A DNA stretch of 64,000 bases from Epiperipatus broadwayi (taxonomy: Eukaryota > Onychophora > Udeonychophora > Euonychophora > Peripatidae). Made by a program: the position numbers and the translations under genes. Positions 25,946 through 36,684 of the stretch are shown here, one piece after another (positions within the stretch are counted from its first letter, which is position 1; each line of letters starts with the position of its first letter). The notes under the pieces were generated by a model, which was not told where the DNA came from, did no database searches, and saw only the letters and a program-made list of their open reading frames with translations. The stretch spans positions 4,478,363-4,542,362 of the forward strand of contig JAQFVV010006246.1 of the NCBI GenBank assembly GCA_028023455.1, read 5' to 3'.

Positions 25946-26140
25946 GTAAAATCAAAAGAATTGATATTTGTATTCTAATTTGTTTTGTTTATATATATAT
26001 ATGCAATCAATATCCATGTGTTTCCATTAAAACTAAATATTTTGCGATTTTTTAAAATTGTTTTATGATGTTTTTTATTATATAGATTTTGTTTAAATTG
26101 TGGGGTGAAAAAATTAGTCTTTAAAAAGCAATATATATAT

Positions 26141-26296
26141 TCAATAGATGGCGTTCACTGGTGATAGCAAAATTAGTTTGAAATCAGCTGATTTGAAAGT
26201 GGGCAAATGAAAGAGATAGTGAATGCTGACTCTTTTGTCGTTTATGTAAACAAATTATACACTTGTTCGGTGTTTTGGTAAAACGCCATCTATTGA
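26141..26296. mobile_element. MITE with perfect 15-bp terminal inverted repeats
   Basis: TCAATAGATGGCGTT (26141-26155) and AACGCCATCTATTGA (26282-26296) are exact reverse complements enclosing a 156-bp element with no ORF. A degraded, inverted relative lies at 11262-11410. The target duplication is not obvious in the AT-rich flank. Confidence 0.85.
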
Positions 26297-27145
26297 TCAT
26301 AAATACAAGTGATATAGCAAGTTACGTGATTCTAACTTGTTTTTGTTTTTCATATATATAATATGCAATCAGCACATTTAATTAGGCTGCAAAACTAAAA
26401 TTTAATATGCAAGCATAAAATATATTAATATTTTTTACAACAAGAATGTGGCACATTTACCATTCATAGTAGTATTAACAGCAAAAATATTGAAATCAAA
26501 ATGTTAAAAAATTAAATATAATTTTACCAACTTTCTAAAAATTGCCTTGATTTACATAGTTAATTATTAATGTGTTTAATTATCTATCAATATTTGGTAC
26601 TACATTAAATGCAAAAATGCAAATAATGTAATTATTTCACACATCCTTTTTATATAATTATGCCACATGTGTAAGTTTCAGTAATCATTAAATATCAAAT
26701 GATAGTATTTAAATAAATCCCTATCCTTTATTGTCCTATCCAATATCCCCAGACTAAATTTTTGCATATGACTTTTATCAGTGAGGAGATTTAGAATCTG
26801 AGATGAATGTGCTTAGATCTGGATTTAATGTATCTTTCCTGTAGAAATAATTTTTTTTTTCTTTAACTATCAAGCTACCAGCTCAAAATGAAAAACAATA
26901 ATATTTTTGATCTAAGCTAACTTGCTTGTATAGTGATATAGATCTGAAATCATATCAGTATTTGTATATTACGGCTTCTCATGGATGAAAGCTATTGGTT
27001 AGAAACTAGTTAATTGGATAGGACAGCACTGGATAGAGAGAAAAAGAATTTACTATTGAGTAGGATTATGTAAGCAGAGAGCATGTGATGTCTTATTGAC
27101 TTTTAATATGATATAAATTAAGATATGATCTTATTGATTTTATAT

Positions 27146-27605
27146 ATAGAGCTCGCAAAACAAGCTCTTAACAAGCTTTGAGAATATCCTAAACCCCAGA
27201 TCGTTTTCTGCTTCTGACATCATCAGTGAGGTACCAGGATATTCATTAGATTAAAAATACTAGGACAAGCCCAGCACCTTATCAATTGTATAAGTATTGA
27301 GAAGAAAATCTGAATGTTTTAGACATCTATATGTCTAAAAAATCCAGCTATCTAACTCAAAATAGCCATATGGTACTGAACTAAGTTCAGATACACCATA
27401 TAATAATAGCTTTAGCAATATAAAATCACCAAAGCCTTAATAGCAAAAAGTAAAGTGATAAAAAAAAAAAATCCAACTCAGATGGCACATGACTTAATTT
27501 TAATAAAGCTCGTATTTAATAAATGTTATATATAGAGCTCGCAAAACAAGCTCTTAACAAGCTTTGAGAATATCCTAACCCCCAGACTGGTTTCTGCTTC
27601 TGGCG
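27146..27605 (+). repeat. Pair of ~70-bp direct repeats, 386 bp apart
   Basis: The block beginning ATATAGAGCTCGCAAAACAA at about 27146 recurs at about 27532, continuing through AGCTTTGAGAATATCCTAA, CCCCAGA and TTTCTGCTTCTG before diverging. Each begins with a small hairpin GAGCT...AGCTC. The spacing and the ribozyme-like motif just downstream would suit long-terminal-repeat-like ends of a Penelope-type or retrozyme-type element, but no coding part is present. Confidence 0.7.
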
Positions 27606-27636
27606 TCGTTTTTTAAAAGACTAAAATGAACTGGCT

Positions 27637-27664
27637 CTGAAGAAGACTGCAAGTCAGTCAAAAC
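27637..27664 (+). ncRNA. Degenerate hammerhead-ribozyme-like core
   Basis: The order CTGAAGAA, stem GACTG, loop CAAGT, stem CAGTC, AAAAC mirrors the hammerhead core CUGAUGA - stem II - GAAAC as found in Penelope-like retroelements. Two core bases differ (U to A in CUGAUGA, G to A in GAAA), so self-cleavage is unlikely. Stems I and III were not established. Offered as a remnant only. Confidence 0.35.
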
Positions 27665-28986
27665 ATAGATGTATGTATTTGTACAAATAAAGAGTTTTGC
27701 TAAAAAGTGTTTGAAGTGGTTTGGATAAATTGTATTTATAGGATATTATGGCAAAATGGTAATGTTTAAAATAGCTTTTAAATCAAAAAGAAAAAAATCT
27801 CTTTCATTATTTTTTAATATGGAAAATAAATAATTACAAATAAATGCTTAAAGTAGATTAGCCATGTTCCAAAAATCAAAAATTGATATTAAATTTTGAT
27901 CAGTATCAATACTTTTTGTAAGTTCAAGCTTTTAAACTTATATATTTTTTTTATTATGTAAAAAATAATTATTTGGAGGGATTAACTTTTTTTTATAGAT
28001 ACATTTAATTATGTACTACTTTTTTTTATCAATCACTAACTTAGTGAAACTTTCTACAAACCAAAGGAAAATAAAATAATTGATCAAATTTCAATTTGTT
28101 CTGCAAAAGTTTTCCAAAATAATCTACAGCTTGGAAAAAAAACAAACGATTCTACAGTGCAGTGGAATTACATTGATCAGTGGTTAAAACTGTTATATTT
28201 TTATATTTTCCAGTATATTTGTATAAAATCTAAACACTGTATTTATAAATTCCATTTTCATTCTTTCTACAAAATAATTATTACATTTGTTTTAAACCCT
28301 AATTTATTAAGTTACTGGCAAACCATATTTCTTTATACTGATTTTTAATAATAAACATAAATATCCACCATTTCTTTTTTAATGCATGTAATATGATCAT
28401 TGGAAAAAATATTTCTTTATTCAAACTAATTATAACACACTAAATTATGTTAATACAACATATCAGAATGCAGAAATTAGAAATATATACATATTTAGAT
28501 GTAATGAATTTGAAAGTCATTCATTGTGGCACAATGACATATCTTTTTTCTGTAATCATAAAATATGTGGATCACAAACACCACATAATGTAGTTAATTA
28601 CCAAAAGTAGCTAAAGATATTATTTAAATAGATATTATTTTAAATTTTTGAGTAACTATATTTTATTCATATACGAATAAATATTTTTATTCATATATGA
28701 GGTTTTATTTATAAAGTTTTTGGTGACTTTTTTTTAACATTTGTTCAACAATATTGGAAACATTATGAGTTTGGGAATCATATTTTTATTAATTTGTCAT
28801 TGAATATTTTCACTTCTCTGACTATAATGTTCATTAATACTTTATTTTATGATTAATTTTATTTTGTTGAATATTGCTACTGCTAACATTTTTGATGAAA
28901 GTTGGACAAAAGTAATGTTATTTTTAACAGAACCAGTTAGATATTATGTTATATCAAATTCAGATTATTTTGGTAAGTAATTAATT

Positions 28987-29750
28987 GAAATAAATCGAGA
29001 TACTGCAAATCTCTAGCGCTCGTTACAATACTTAAATGACAGCCAATCCAATGGCATGGATAGTTGTTGACAATAACATTCAAACCTAAACAGACAACAA
29101 AGATTTTACGAGAAAAGGGCGGCCACCCTCTTCTCTACTCTTCTTTCTATATATCTAAGTCAGTCATAAGCATTTAGGTTTGAAAGCTTGAAGATGTAAA
29201 TATCTTCACAATTAATCCACTGAGTCTAAATCATAAACATACTATGCGAAATCCTATGATTTACCAAAAAGTAGTTTTTAGAATACATAACAAGCAGTAG
29301 AGAATGTAAATAATATTTTAATTTGCAAAGCACCAATAGTTAAAAATTGAAATAAATCAAGATACTGCAAATCTCTAGCGCGTGTTACAATACTCAAATG
29401 ACAGCCAATGAGATGGCACGGATAGCTGTCGACAATAACATAGGATTTCACATACGTTTATGATTTAGACTCAGTGAATTAATTGCGAAAATATTTAAAG
29501 CTTCAAGCTTTCAAATCTATATGCTTATGACTGGCATAGATATATAGAAAGAAGAGTAGAGAAGAGGGGTAGGGTAGTCACCCTTTTCTCATAAAATCTT
29601 TGTTGTGTGTTTAGGTTTGGATGTTATTGTCGATAGCTATTTGTGCCATCTGATTGCCTGTCATTTAAGTATTGTAATGAGCACTAGAGATTTGCAGTAT
29701 TGATTTATTTCAATTTTCAACTATCGGTGCTTCGCAAATTAAAATATTAT
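28987..29750. mobile_element. Fold-back element with a duplicated terminal module
   Basis: The order is T-I (28987-29256), short spacer, T (about 29300-29440), then inverted I' and T' (29441-29750). T contains TGAAATAAATCAAGATACTG, CAAATCTCTAGCG and ACAATACT(C/T)AAATGACAG; I contains AAAGATTTTA(C/T)GAGAAAAGG, TCTTCTCTACTCTTC and ACTGAGTCTAAATC. The outermost sequence TAATATTTTAATTTGC is paired only between the second T and T'. No ORF; a non-autonomous element. Confidence 0.8.
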
Positions 29751-30102
29751 TTAATACTAATGAAAACATCATGAGATAGAATAAAAACTAATTCTATATT
29801 AGTAGAATATTAAATCAGAAATCATATAATTTGATGATTTCTAATATCTTGAAATTTTAATGTCAACTATTATAAATATATGAACAAAGCCAATAAGATT
29901 CCAGAATATTATGACAAAAGTAATACATTTGCATAAGTTTATTTTCTTCACTAATGTTTCAGTACATGAGTAGAAATGGAAATATCATTATAATATGCAT
30001 TTTTTACTAATAATTATGAATGCCACCATTTGTAATAAGCAGAAGTATTAATAGTGCTTTCTAACACAAGCATCTTATTCTGATGATTTATGTATGAGAA
30101 AG

Positions 30103-30326
30103 TATTCGTCTATAAAATGTTACTAAGAAAAAAATGCAATATGCTACTTACTACAAGAAAAATGTAGATTGAGACAGAACTTTGCCACGGTAAAATTATT
30201 GCAAAATAAAAATCATTCTTTTATTTTGTAATCATTTTACCATTGCAAAGTTCTGTCTCAATCCATGTTTTTCTTACAGTAAGTAGCATATTGCATTTCC
30301 CCCTAGTAACATCTTATAGATGAATA
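30103..30326. mobile_element. Near-perfect hairpin MITE (~224 bp)
   Basis: The left arm from TATTCGTCTATAAAATGTTAC and the right arm ending GTAACATCTTATAGATGAATA are reverse complements with few mismatches over about 100 bp each, including ATGCAATATGCTACTTACT and GATTGAGACAGAACTTTGC. The loop is about 10 bp near 30210. No ORF. Confidence 0.88.
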
Positions 30327-31194
30327 ATAGTATTCATATATAAATTAAAATTATAGGTATAAATAATCTAAAATAATAATAATAATAGTTATTAATAATA
30401 AATATGAGGGGACACATTTATGTATATTTTTCATTCACTGAAAAAACAAGAATAAGAAAAAAAACTTACTGCACTGTATTTTTATTTTTAAATGAAATAA
30501 ATAGAATAGTTTCATTATGAAGAAACTATATGATCTGGTTTAGTTGTTTTTAGTCAATATTAACTTACAAATATGTTTTAAAACTTTAATAAAATGTAGC
30601 ATTGCACTTAGAAAATATTTTATTATGCAACATAAACCAAAGCAATTTTATTAATGAATATGATCATTGCAGTGCTCTGAAACAGAAAAATGGTTGCTGG
30701 TATAATTTAAAATTCATTTATAATTTTTTTTAAAAAAAAATGTGATTCCATACAGCACGTAAGAAATGGAAAATGGCTGCTTGAGTATCGTAAATTTTAA
30801 TGTTCTTGTTTGTTTATATATTTATGTATATACAGTATATATATATATATTTGGATAACATAATTGAATTCATGTACTTTGATGCAGCATTATTCAGATC
30901 TTATCTTTATTGTCTGAAAACAAAAAAAAAGAAACAAAGAGAATAAACTAATATTTTTGTATCATTTTCTTTAAAAATATGAATCTTTCAGTTTATTATT
31001 TTAATTTTTATAGGCATTGAGATTAAACTATATAATAATGTTTATGCTGAGGCAAAAAATAAAAAAATATCCAAAATCGAGAATTCATCCCAATATCATA
31101 AATTGATTTAGTTTTTTGGATTAAATTTTTTCATTCATAATATTGTTTTTAAAATGTCAAATGTATTTATATTATTAAAATAATGGTTGATGTT

Positions 31195-32760
31195 GAAAAA
31201 TTAAGGGTTCAGTCATTCTTTTACTTAATGAACCAGAGGTGTCATCATCAAACCATTATTATCCACTGCAGGATGGAGGTCTCTCCGAGTTCAATCCATC
31301 TCCGATCTTTAGTTTCTCCACATTACCCCTGCACACTTTCTTATTTCATCCATCCATCTCACATGTGGTCTCTTTCTGGGTATTTTACAATCTCTTGAAA
31401 TCCAGTTTAAGATTTCAATTGTCCATCTATTATCACCTCTTCTGGAAATATGTCCAGCCCAACTCTACTTCAGTCTTTTAATTTTTTCAATGAGGTCAGT
31501 AACACCTGTTTGTTCCCTTACCCATATATTGCGATTTTGATCTCTTCTTGTTACTCCCAACATGCATCTCTCTATACTTCTTTGAGTGGTCTGAAGTCTG
31601 TATTGCTCTTCTATTAAGTGTCCAAGTCTCAGATCCATAAGTAAGAACTGGTAAAACACATGTATTAAAAACCTTCCTTTTCAAACACCTAGGCATATTT
31701 CCTTTTAATATCAAGTTATTTTTATCAAAAGTATTTGTAACTGTTAACTTCTTCTAACTCATCATAATCAATCTTTTATTTTCATATTTTGAGAAAATCT
31801 ATTAAACATTACTTTAGCCTTTTTAACATTTATCTTTAGTCTCCTTACTTTCCTACTTTCATCTGATAACTCCTGCAACCTTTCCTGCAGCTCTAAAGCA
31901 TTATTTGCAAAAACAACTACATCATCTGCAAAATCTAAATGACTTAAATAATCTCCATTTACTTTCACCCCTTTAGCTTCCCATTTTAATCCACAAAATA
32001 CTTCTTGCAGCACTGCTGTAAAAAGTTTTGGAGATATGGAGTCACCTTGTCTTACACCCTTCTCAATGTTGACCTTCCCAGTAACATTATGTAATCTAAT
32101 TGTTGCTGTTGCATTTTTACAAATATTTTTTAAAATATGACAATATCCTGGATCTATACCTTGATGATCCAATGCTTTAATCACTGAAGAAATGTTTATA
32201 AAATCAAATGCCTTTTCATAGTCTACAAATCCAAATCATAATGGCAACTCATATTCATTTGTCCTTTCTATAACTTTTCTCAATACCTGAATATGATTTA
32301 CTGTACTAAAACCACTTTTAAATACAGCTTGTTCTCTTGGTTGGTGGAAATCCAATGTTATCTCTAGACAAGTTGTAATTATCTTGGTAAAAATTTTGTA
32401 TAAAACTGATAAAAGGCCGATGGGCCTGTAATTTCTAATATCTTTTTTATCACCTTTTTTAAATATTAATATTAATAATGCATTCTTTCAATCATGTGGT
32501 ACATCTTTATCACTTAGACATTTGGTAAATAACTTTGCTAAAAAAAATTATATTTCTTTACCTGCTTTTTTTAATATATCGATTATAATTCCATCATTAC
32601 CTGGAGTCTTTCCTTTCTTCATACATTTAATTGCATGTCTCACTTCCTTCATTTAAAATTCTGGGCAATTCAGAAGATGTAATAGATATAAGAGGTTCTT
32701 GTTCTTTATTACTATATAATTCTTGATAAAAGTCTTCTACCAAAATATGCATAATAGGTC
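31195..32760 (-). mobile_element. RTE-clade LINE fragment, minus strand
   Basis: The best preserved RTE copy here. On the minus strand it reads from the pre-RT linker (near 32600, ...KGKTPGNDGIII) through RT entry, an open stretch at 32184-31768 with DPGYCHILKNICKNATATI, VRQGDSISPKLFTAVLQE and the intact FADD box (LSHLDFADDVVVF), to the C-terminal part (31714-31465: LPVLTYGSETW, ERCMLGVTRRDQNRN, TDLIEKIKRLK). Endonuclease sequence is absent, so it is 5' truncated. Frameshifts separate the segments; it is inactive. Confidence 0.88.
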
Positions 32761-33400
32761 ACACGATATTTAAATTTTGCTTAATAAAGATTGCATTTAA
32801 TAAAACTACACAAAACTCTTTCATTAATTGTTTAATTTAATTTACTACATGGCATCATATAGTTAATTCCAAATCTGTTTTTATAAGAAAATCCCAATAT
32901 GCTTAAGATATTAATGTAATTTTGATTCAGTGATTTTTAAAACAAAACCTCTATTCTTTTGGCTTTTTATATTATGTATATAAGCACAAATTTAATGAAT
33001 TATAAAGGGCTAGTTTTTTTTTTTGTTTTTGTTATTAAATCAGCAATTTATCTTGCACCCAATATTAAAATCAATGTTGTGTTGCTGGCTGCATGTAGTT
33101 TTGTATTAAATATATCGTCATCATCTTTATAAGTAGTTTGTTCTAAATCCATTTCTGATTGAAGTATGTTTCCACACACCCTGAAGCTATAATTTTATTT
33201 AAAATTGATGCCAGTATAATACTACAATGTGCAAACATACTTCTGAAAATACCATTTAAGTGTAATTTATTATTACTTCCTATTAATTTCTTGTTTATTG
33301 ATTAATTGAGAATAAAACGTTAACAAAAAGAAAAAATCAGGTCTAATTTATAAAACCTATTGATAAAATAGGGTTTATTAATTACAAATAGAAATATATA

Positions 33401-34460
33401 TGTATTGTAGCCTTTGGGTTTGCCCAAAGCTTTATTAGATTTTAGGCTTAGTTATTTATGACAGTGTTTGATAAAATTTTCCTCATGAGCTATATATATA
33501 TATATTTTGCTAACAGACAAGCTTTCTAGCCAATGCTAAGTTTGAATCAAAGTCATATTCTTATGGATTTCATAATTCTACTTAGTATGCAAACTAAATA
33601 TTTAATCGTAAAAGTTGATAAGCAAAAAATTATTTTATTTAGTATCGATTCATAAGCTAACTTAAAAGCCAAAGACATAATTGAAAAGTTTATGAGTTGG
33701 CAATGTTTATAAATTATTTTAATAGTTTGGAGATTGGAAAGGAAAGGAGGGGGTTACAATAATTATTGAAATCAAATTGTCATAGGAAAAAATCAAAAAT
33801 TTAAGTATTGAGCAATCGGTTTAACTAGAATCGTATATGTGTGCTGATGGATGTATGTGTAGATTTAATTATGAGTTTTAATTATAGGGTTAATTATTGA
33901 CTAGTAATTATCATGTGTCATCTCGTTGGAAAGCTCCTTTAAAGAAGAATTAATTTGTTTCAATAATTCATTCATAGCAGCCAATTTTCAGTCAAGATTC
34001 TGGGTTTGAAGTTAGGTTGCTATGCATTTTTTTTTATTAAAAAAGTTTTCTTTCAGTTTATTCTTTATGGGGAATTTCCACGAGTGGGAAATACTAAAGA
34101 AAACCACATGATATTTGTGAAGTGGGAATGTATAATTAAAAAAAAAAAAACAATAGGTAATCAAACAATTAAAATATAGATAAATGGTTTGGCAGGCAGG
34201 TCAATCATTCAGGAGGAGAAGGAGGGGATTCCGAGAGTATAAAAGGTTAATCCGTCCTTTAAGAGTTTAGTCATCATCGGTTATCTAGAGAAACCTTGTT
34301 GGGTTCAGTATGCAATTTTTCAATATAAAAATTAGTATATATAAGTGCTTTAACACGCTGAAGAATAAGCTGTCAGTAGTAACAAAAACAATTAAATTAA
34401 TTTAGGCCTAGTACTTTCGAGGTTTTCCCCTCATATTCATGGCCAAAATAGATTATAAAC
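33401..34460 (+). repeat. Possible solo LTR or promoter-like block
   Basis: GAGAGTATAAAAGG at about 34231 is a good TATA-box sequence followed about 30 bp later by an initiator-like AGTCATC, in a locally G+C-richer block. The start TGTATTGTAG after an AT run near 33401 could be an LTR end, but no clear matching 3' terminus or target duplication was found. No coding sequence is attached. Confidence 0.25.
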
Positions 34461-35737
34461 CATTGCTGTAATATTACTAAATAATAATGTATGCAAATGT
34501 GTATGTATAATTAATTTGTCCATTTTCTTGAAATAGCAAAACACATGTCGTGTCTATTGATCGCGTTGTTATCATTGATAATAAAATATGTCTCCTTGAG
34601 CTTCCTCTTACAATTGTTGGCTTCAGAGCACACTATTTCCGTTCTGTTTCCTGAATGAGAAACTTTGTCAAATTTTATAATATTGTTACAAAATGAGTTG
34701 TGAGTAAATTTCTATATTAGGCACATCCTTTCTTCTCCAAAAGTTGACCAACTTCATGATTTTTCTTTCATCCAAATGTATCCAAATTATCAGTGATTGG
34801 CAAGTAATGAAGCTTAAACTGCAGGAGGAATTTTGTTCAGGAAAAATAGATGAAACACTGTGTTCTATGAATAATTATTGCAAATGTAATTTTACTAAAT
34901 TTAAAAGAGTTAGCTATTTGTGTTATTCAAAATTTCGAGAGAAAATAATTCTGATTTCTTAAACTAAGGTGGAAGCGAATGCTAAAATCCCATATGAAGT
35001 AAATGGAAGGAGAAAGACATTGGTAAATGGACTTCCTACAATGAAGCTAAATTGATTCAGTATACATATCAAAACTTATAAGCTTATTATCTTCAATTAT
35101 GAAAATGCAATTAATGCCAAGAACCCAAATGGATCAAGGATTATAACTAAAAATCAAAATTTATTATATGCCATTATAAGGATTGATCATATATAAAAGT
35201 CACTTCTTCAATAAAGGCTTCAGAAGAAGAATTTGCAACTAAAAGGGACTTGGATTTTGTTCTAAAACTCTAAACAGAAATGATAAGTCTCAAGGAGTGC
35301 TTCACTGAAATGGACCAGAATTTCTCAAGGAATTATCTAATGTGATATGTGTGCACATGGAACAAAATCAAATAAGGTAACACAAACCAAAAATTTAAAG
35401 TAAGAGTCTGCAGTAAAATGGGGAGATCGAAAGGATGATCTGGGAGGACTATATATGAGTATAATTTTGTGTTATTAGTTTTTAATATTTAATCTAAAAA
35501 AAAAATTTTTTTTAAACCATATTTATCAGTTCAAAGTTAATCTATGTTAAGGTTTTTCTTTCTTTTTTTTTTTAGTAGTTGTTAAATGAAATGTTTTGAA
35601 TCAGATCATGTATTATTATCAAATTCTTAGGCTTATTGATATGATTTATAAAGATTGGGTGAATGTTGTGATGAAATATCATCATTGTGTGATAAAAGTA
35701 TAGAAAGATGGTTTTAAAAGTTAATATGCATTTTTTC

Positions 35738-35832
35738 TTCCTCTTTTTCCTCTTTTTTCCCTCTTCTTCTTTCTCTTCTTCTTCCTCTTCTTTATCTTAT
35801 TCTTCCTCTTCTTCTTCTTGCTGTTGCTGTTA
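35738..35832 (+). repeat. CT-rich (TTC)n-like polypyrimidine tract
   Basis: Nearly all C and T for about 90 bases (CTTCCTCTTTTTCCTC and similar), ending GCTGTTGCTGTT. It could form triplex structure; no coding meaning. Confidence 0.8.
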
Positions 35833-36003
35833 GATATAAGTCAATTAAGGCTTGAAAAAAAAGTTGTTAGCTAATGTTTTAGTATACTATTTCATGAGAA
35901 GTGTATATGTGAATTTTTTATTTGTACAAATTGGTGTTAACTCTTGTACATGTGGATGGACAAAGAATTCCCACCAAGCTAGTGTTGTAGTTTAGCTCGC
36001 TCA

Positions 36004-36216
36004 CTAAGATGTTAATTTCATTTTTTTAAAGTATTTAAATGCAGTGGAGAAGTTTTCCACTTGGATATTTTGTACACAGTAAGATGATTTCTTAATTGAA
36101 GGCCAGAGGGTGTTACGTATATCCATGTCTTCCTGTATGACTAGGGAGAAATCATAGCATACCTCAACTTTAGTGAAAAGATATTTTCTCTCATCTGGGT
36201 CACTGCCTACCCTCAT
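36004..36216 (-). other. Unrecognised open stretch, possibly a coding remnant
   Basis: Seventy codons open on the minus strand with mixed amino-acid composition (MRVGSDPDERKYLFTKVEVC at its start), in sequence richer in G+C than its surroundings. No family is recognised and no splice context or second copy supports it. It may be a fragment of an unidentified mobile-element protein or chance. Confidence 0.2.
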
Positions 36217-36484
36217 ATTAATGTTGACATTCCTTACAGGTGTATGAAATTCAGATACAGTAAAGTATTAGTTTTAAATGTTGGTTACAGGGTCGTAAAA
36301 TTGATTTGATATCAGGATGAGTGCAGATAGTATATGTGCAATTATTATACTGAAACATTGGTTTACTTAAATGTTTTATTGAATTAATAAGAGTACATTA
36401 AACTTAAGAGTTAAATAAGACTCGAGAATATAGTAAGCAGCGCTAATATAAAATCATCTAGAAAGTATATTCATAGCCAGCTGA

Positions 36485-36684
<200 letters not shown>

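Noticed and set aside
34744-34962. 72-codon + strand ORF
   Set aside because: No motif, no splice context and AT-rich composition like the surrounding intron.
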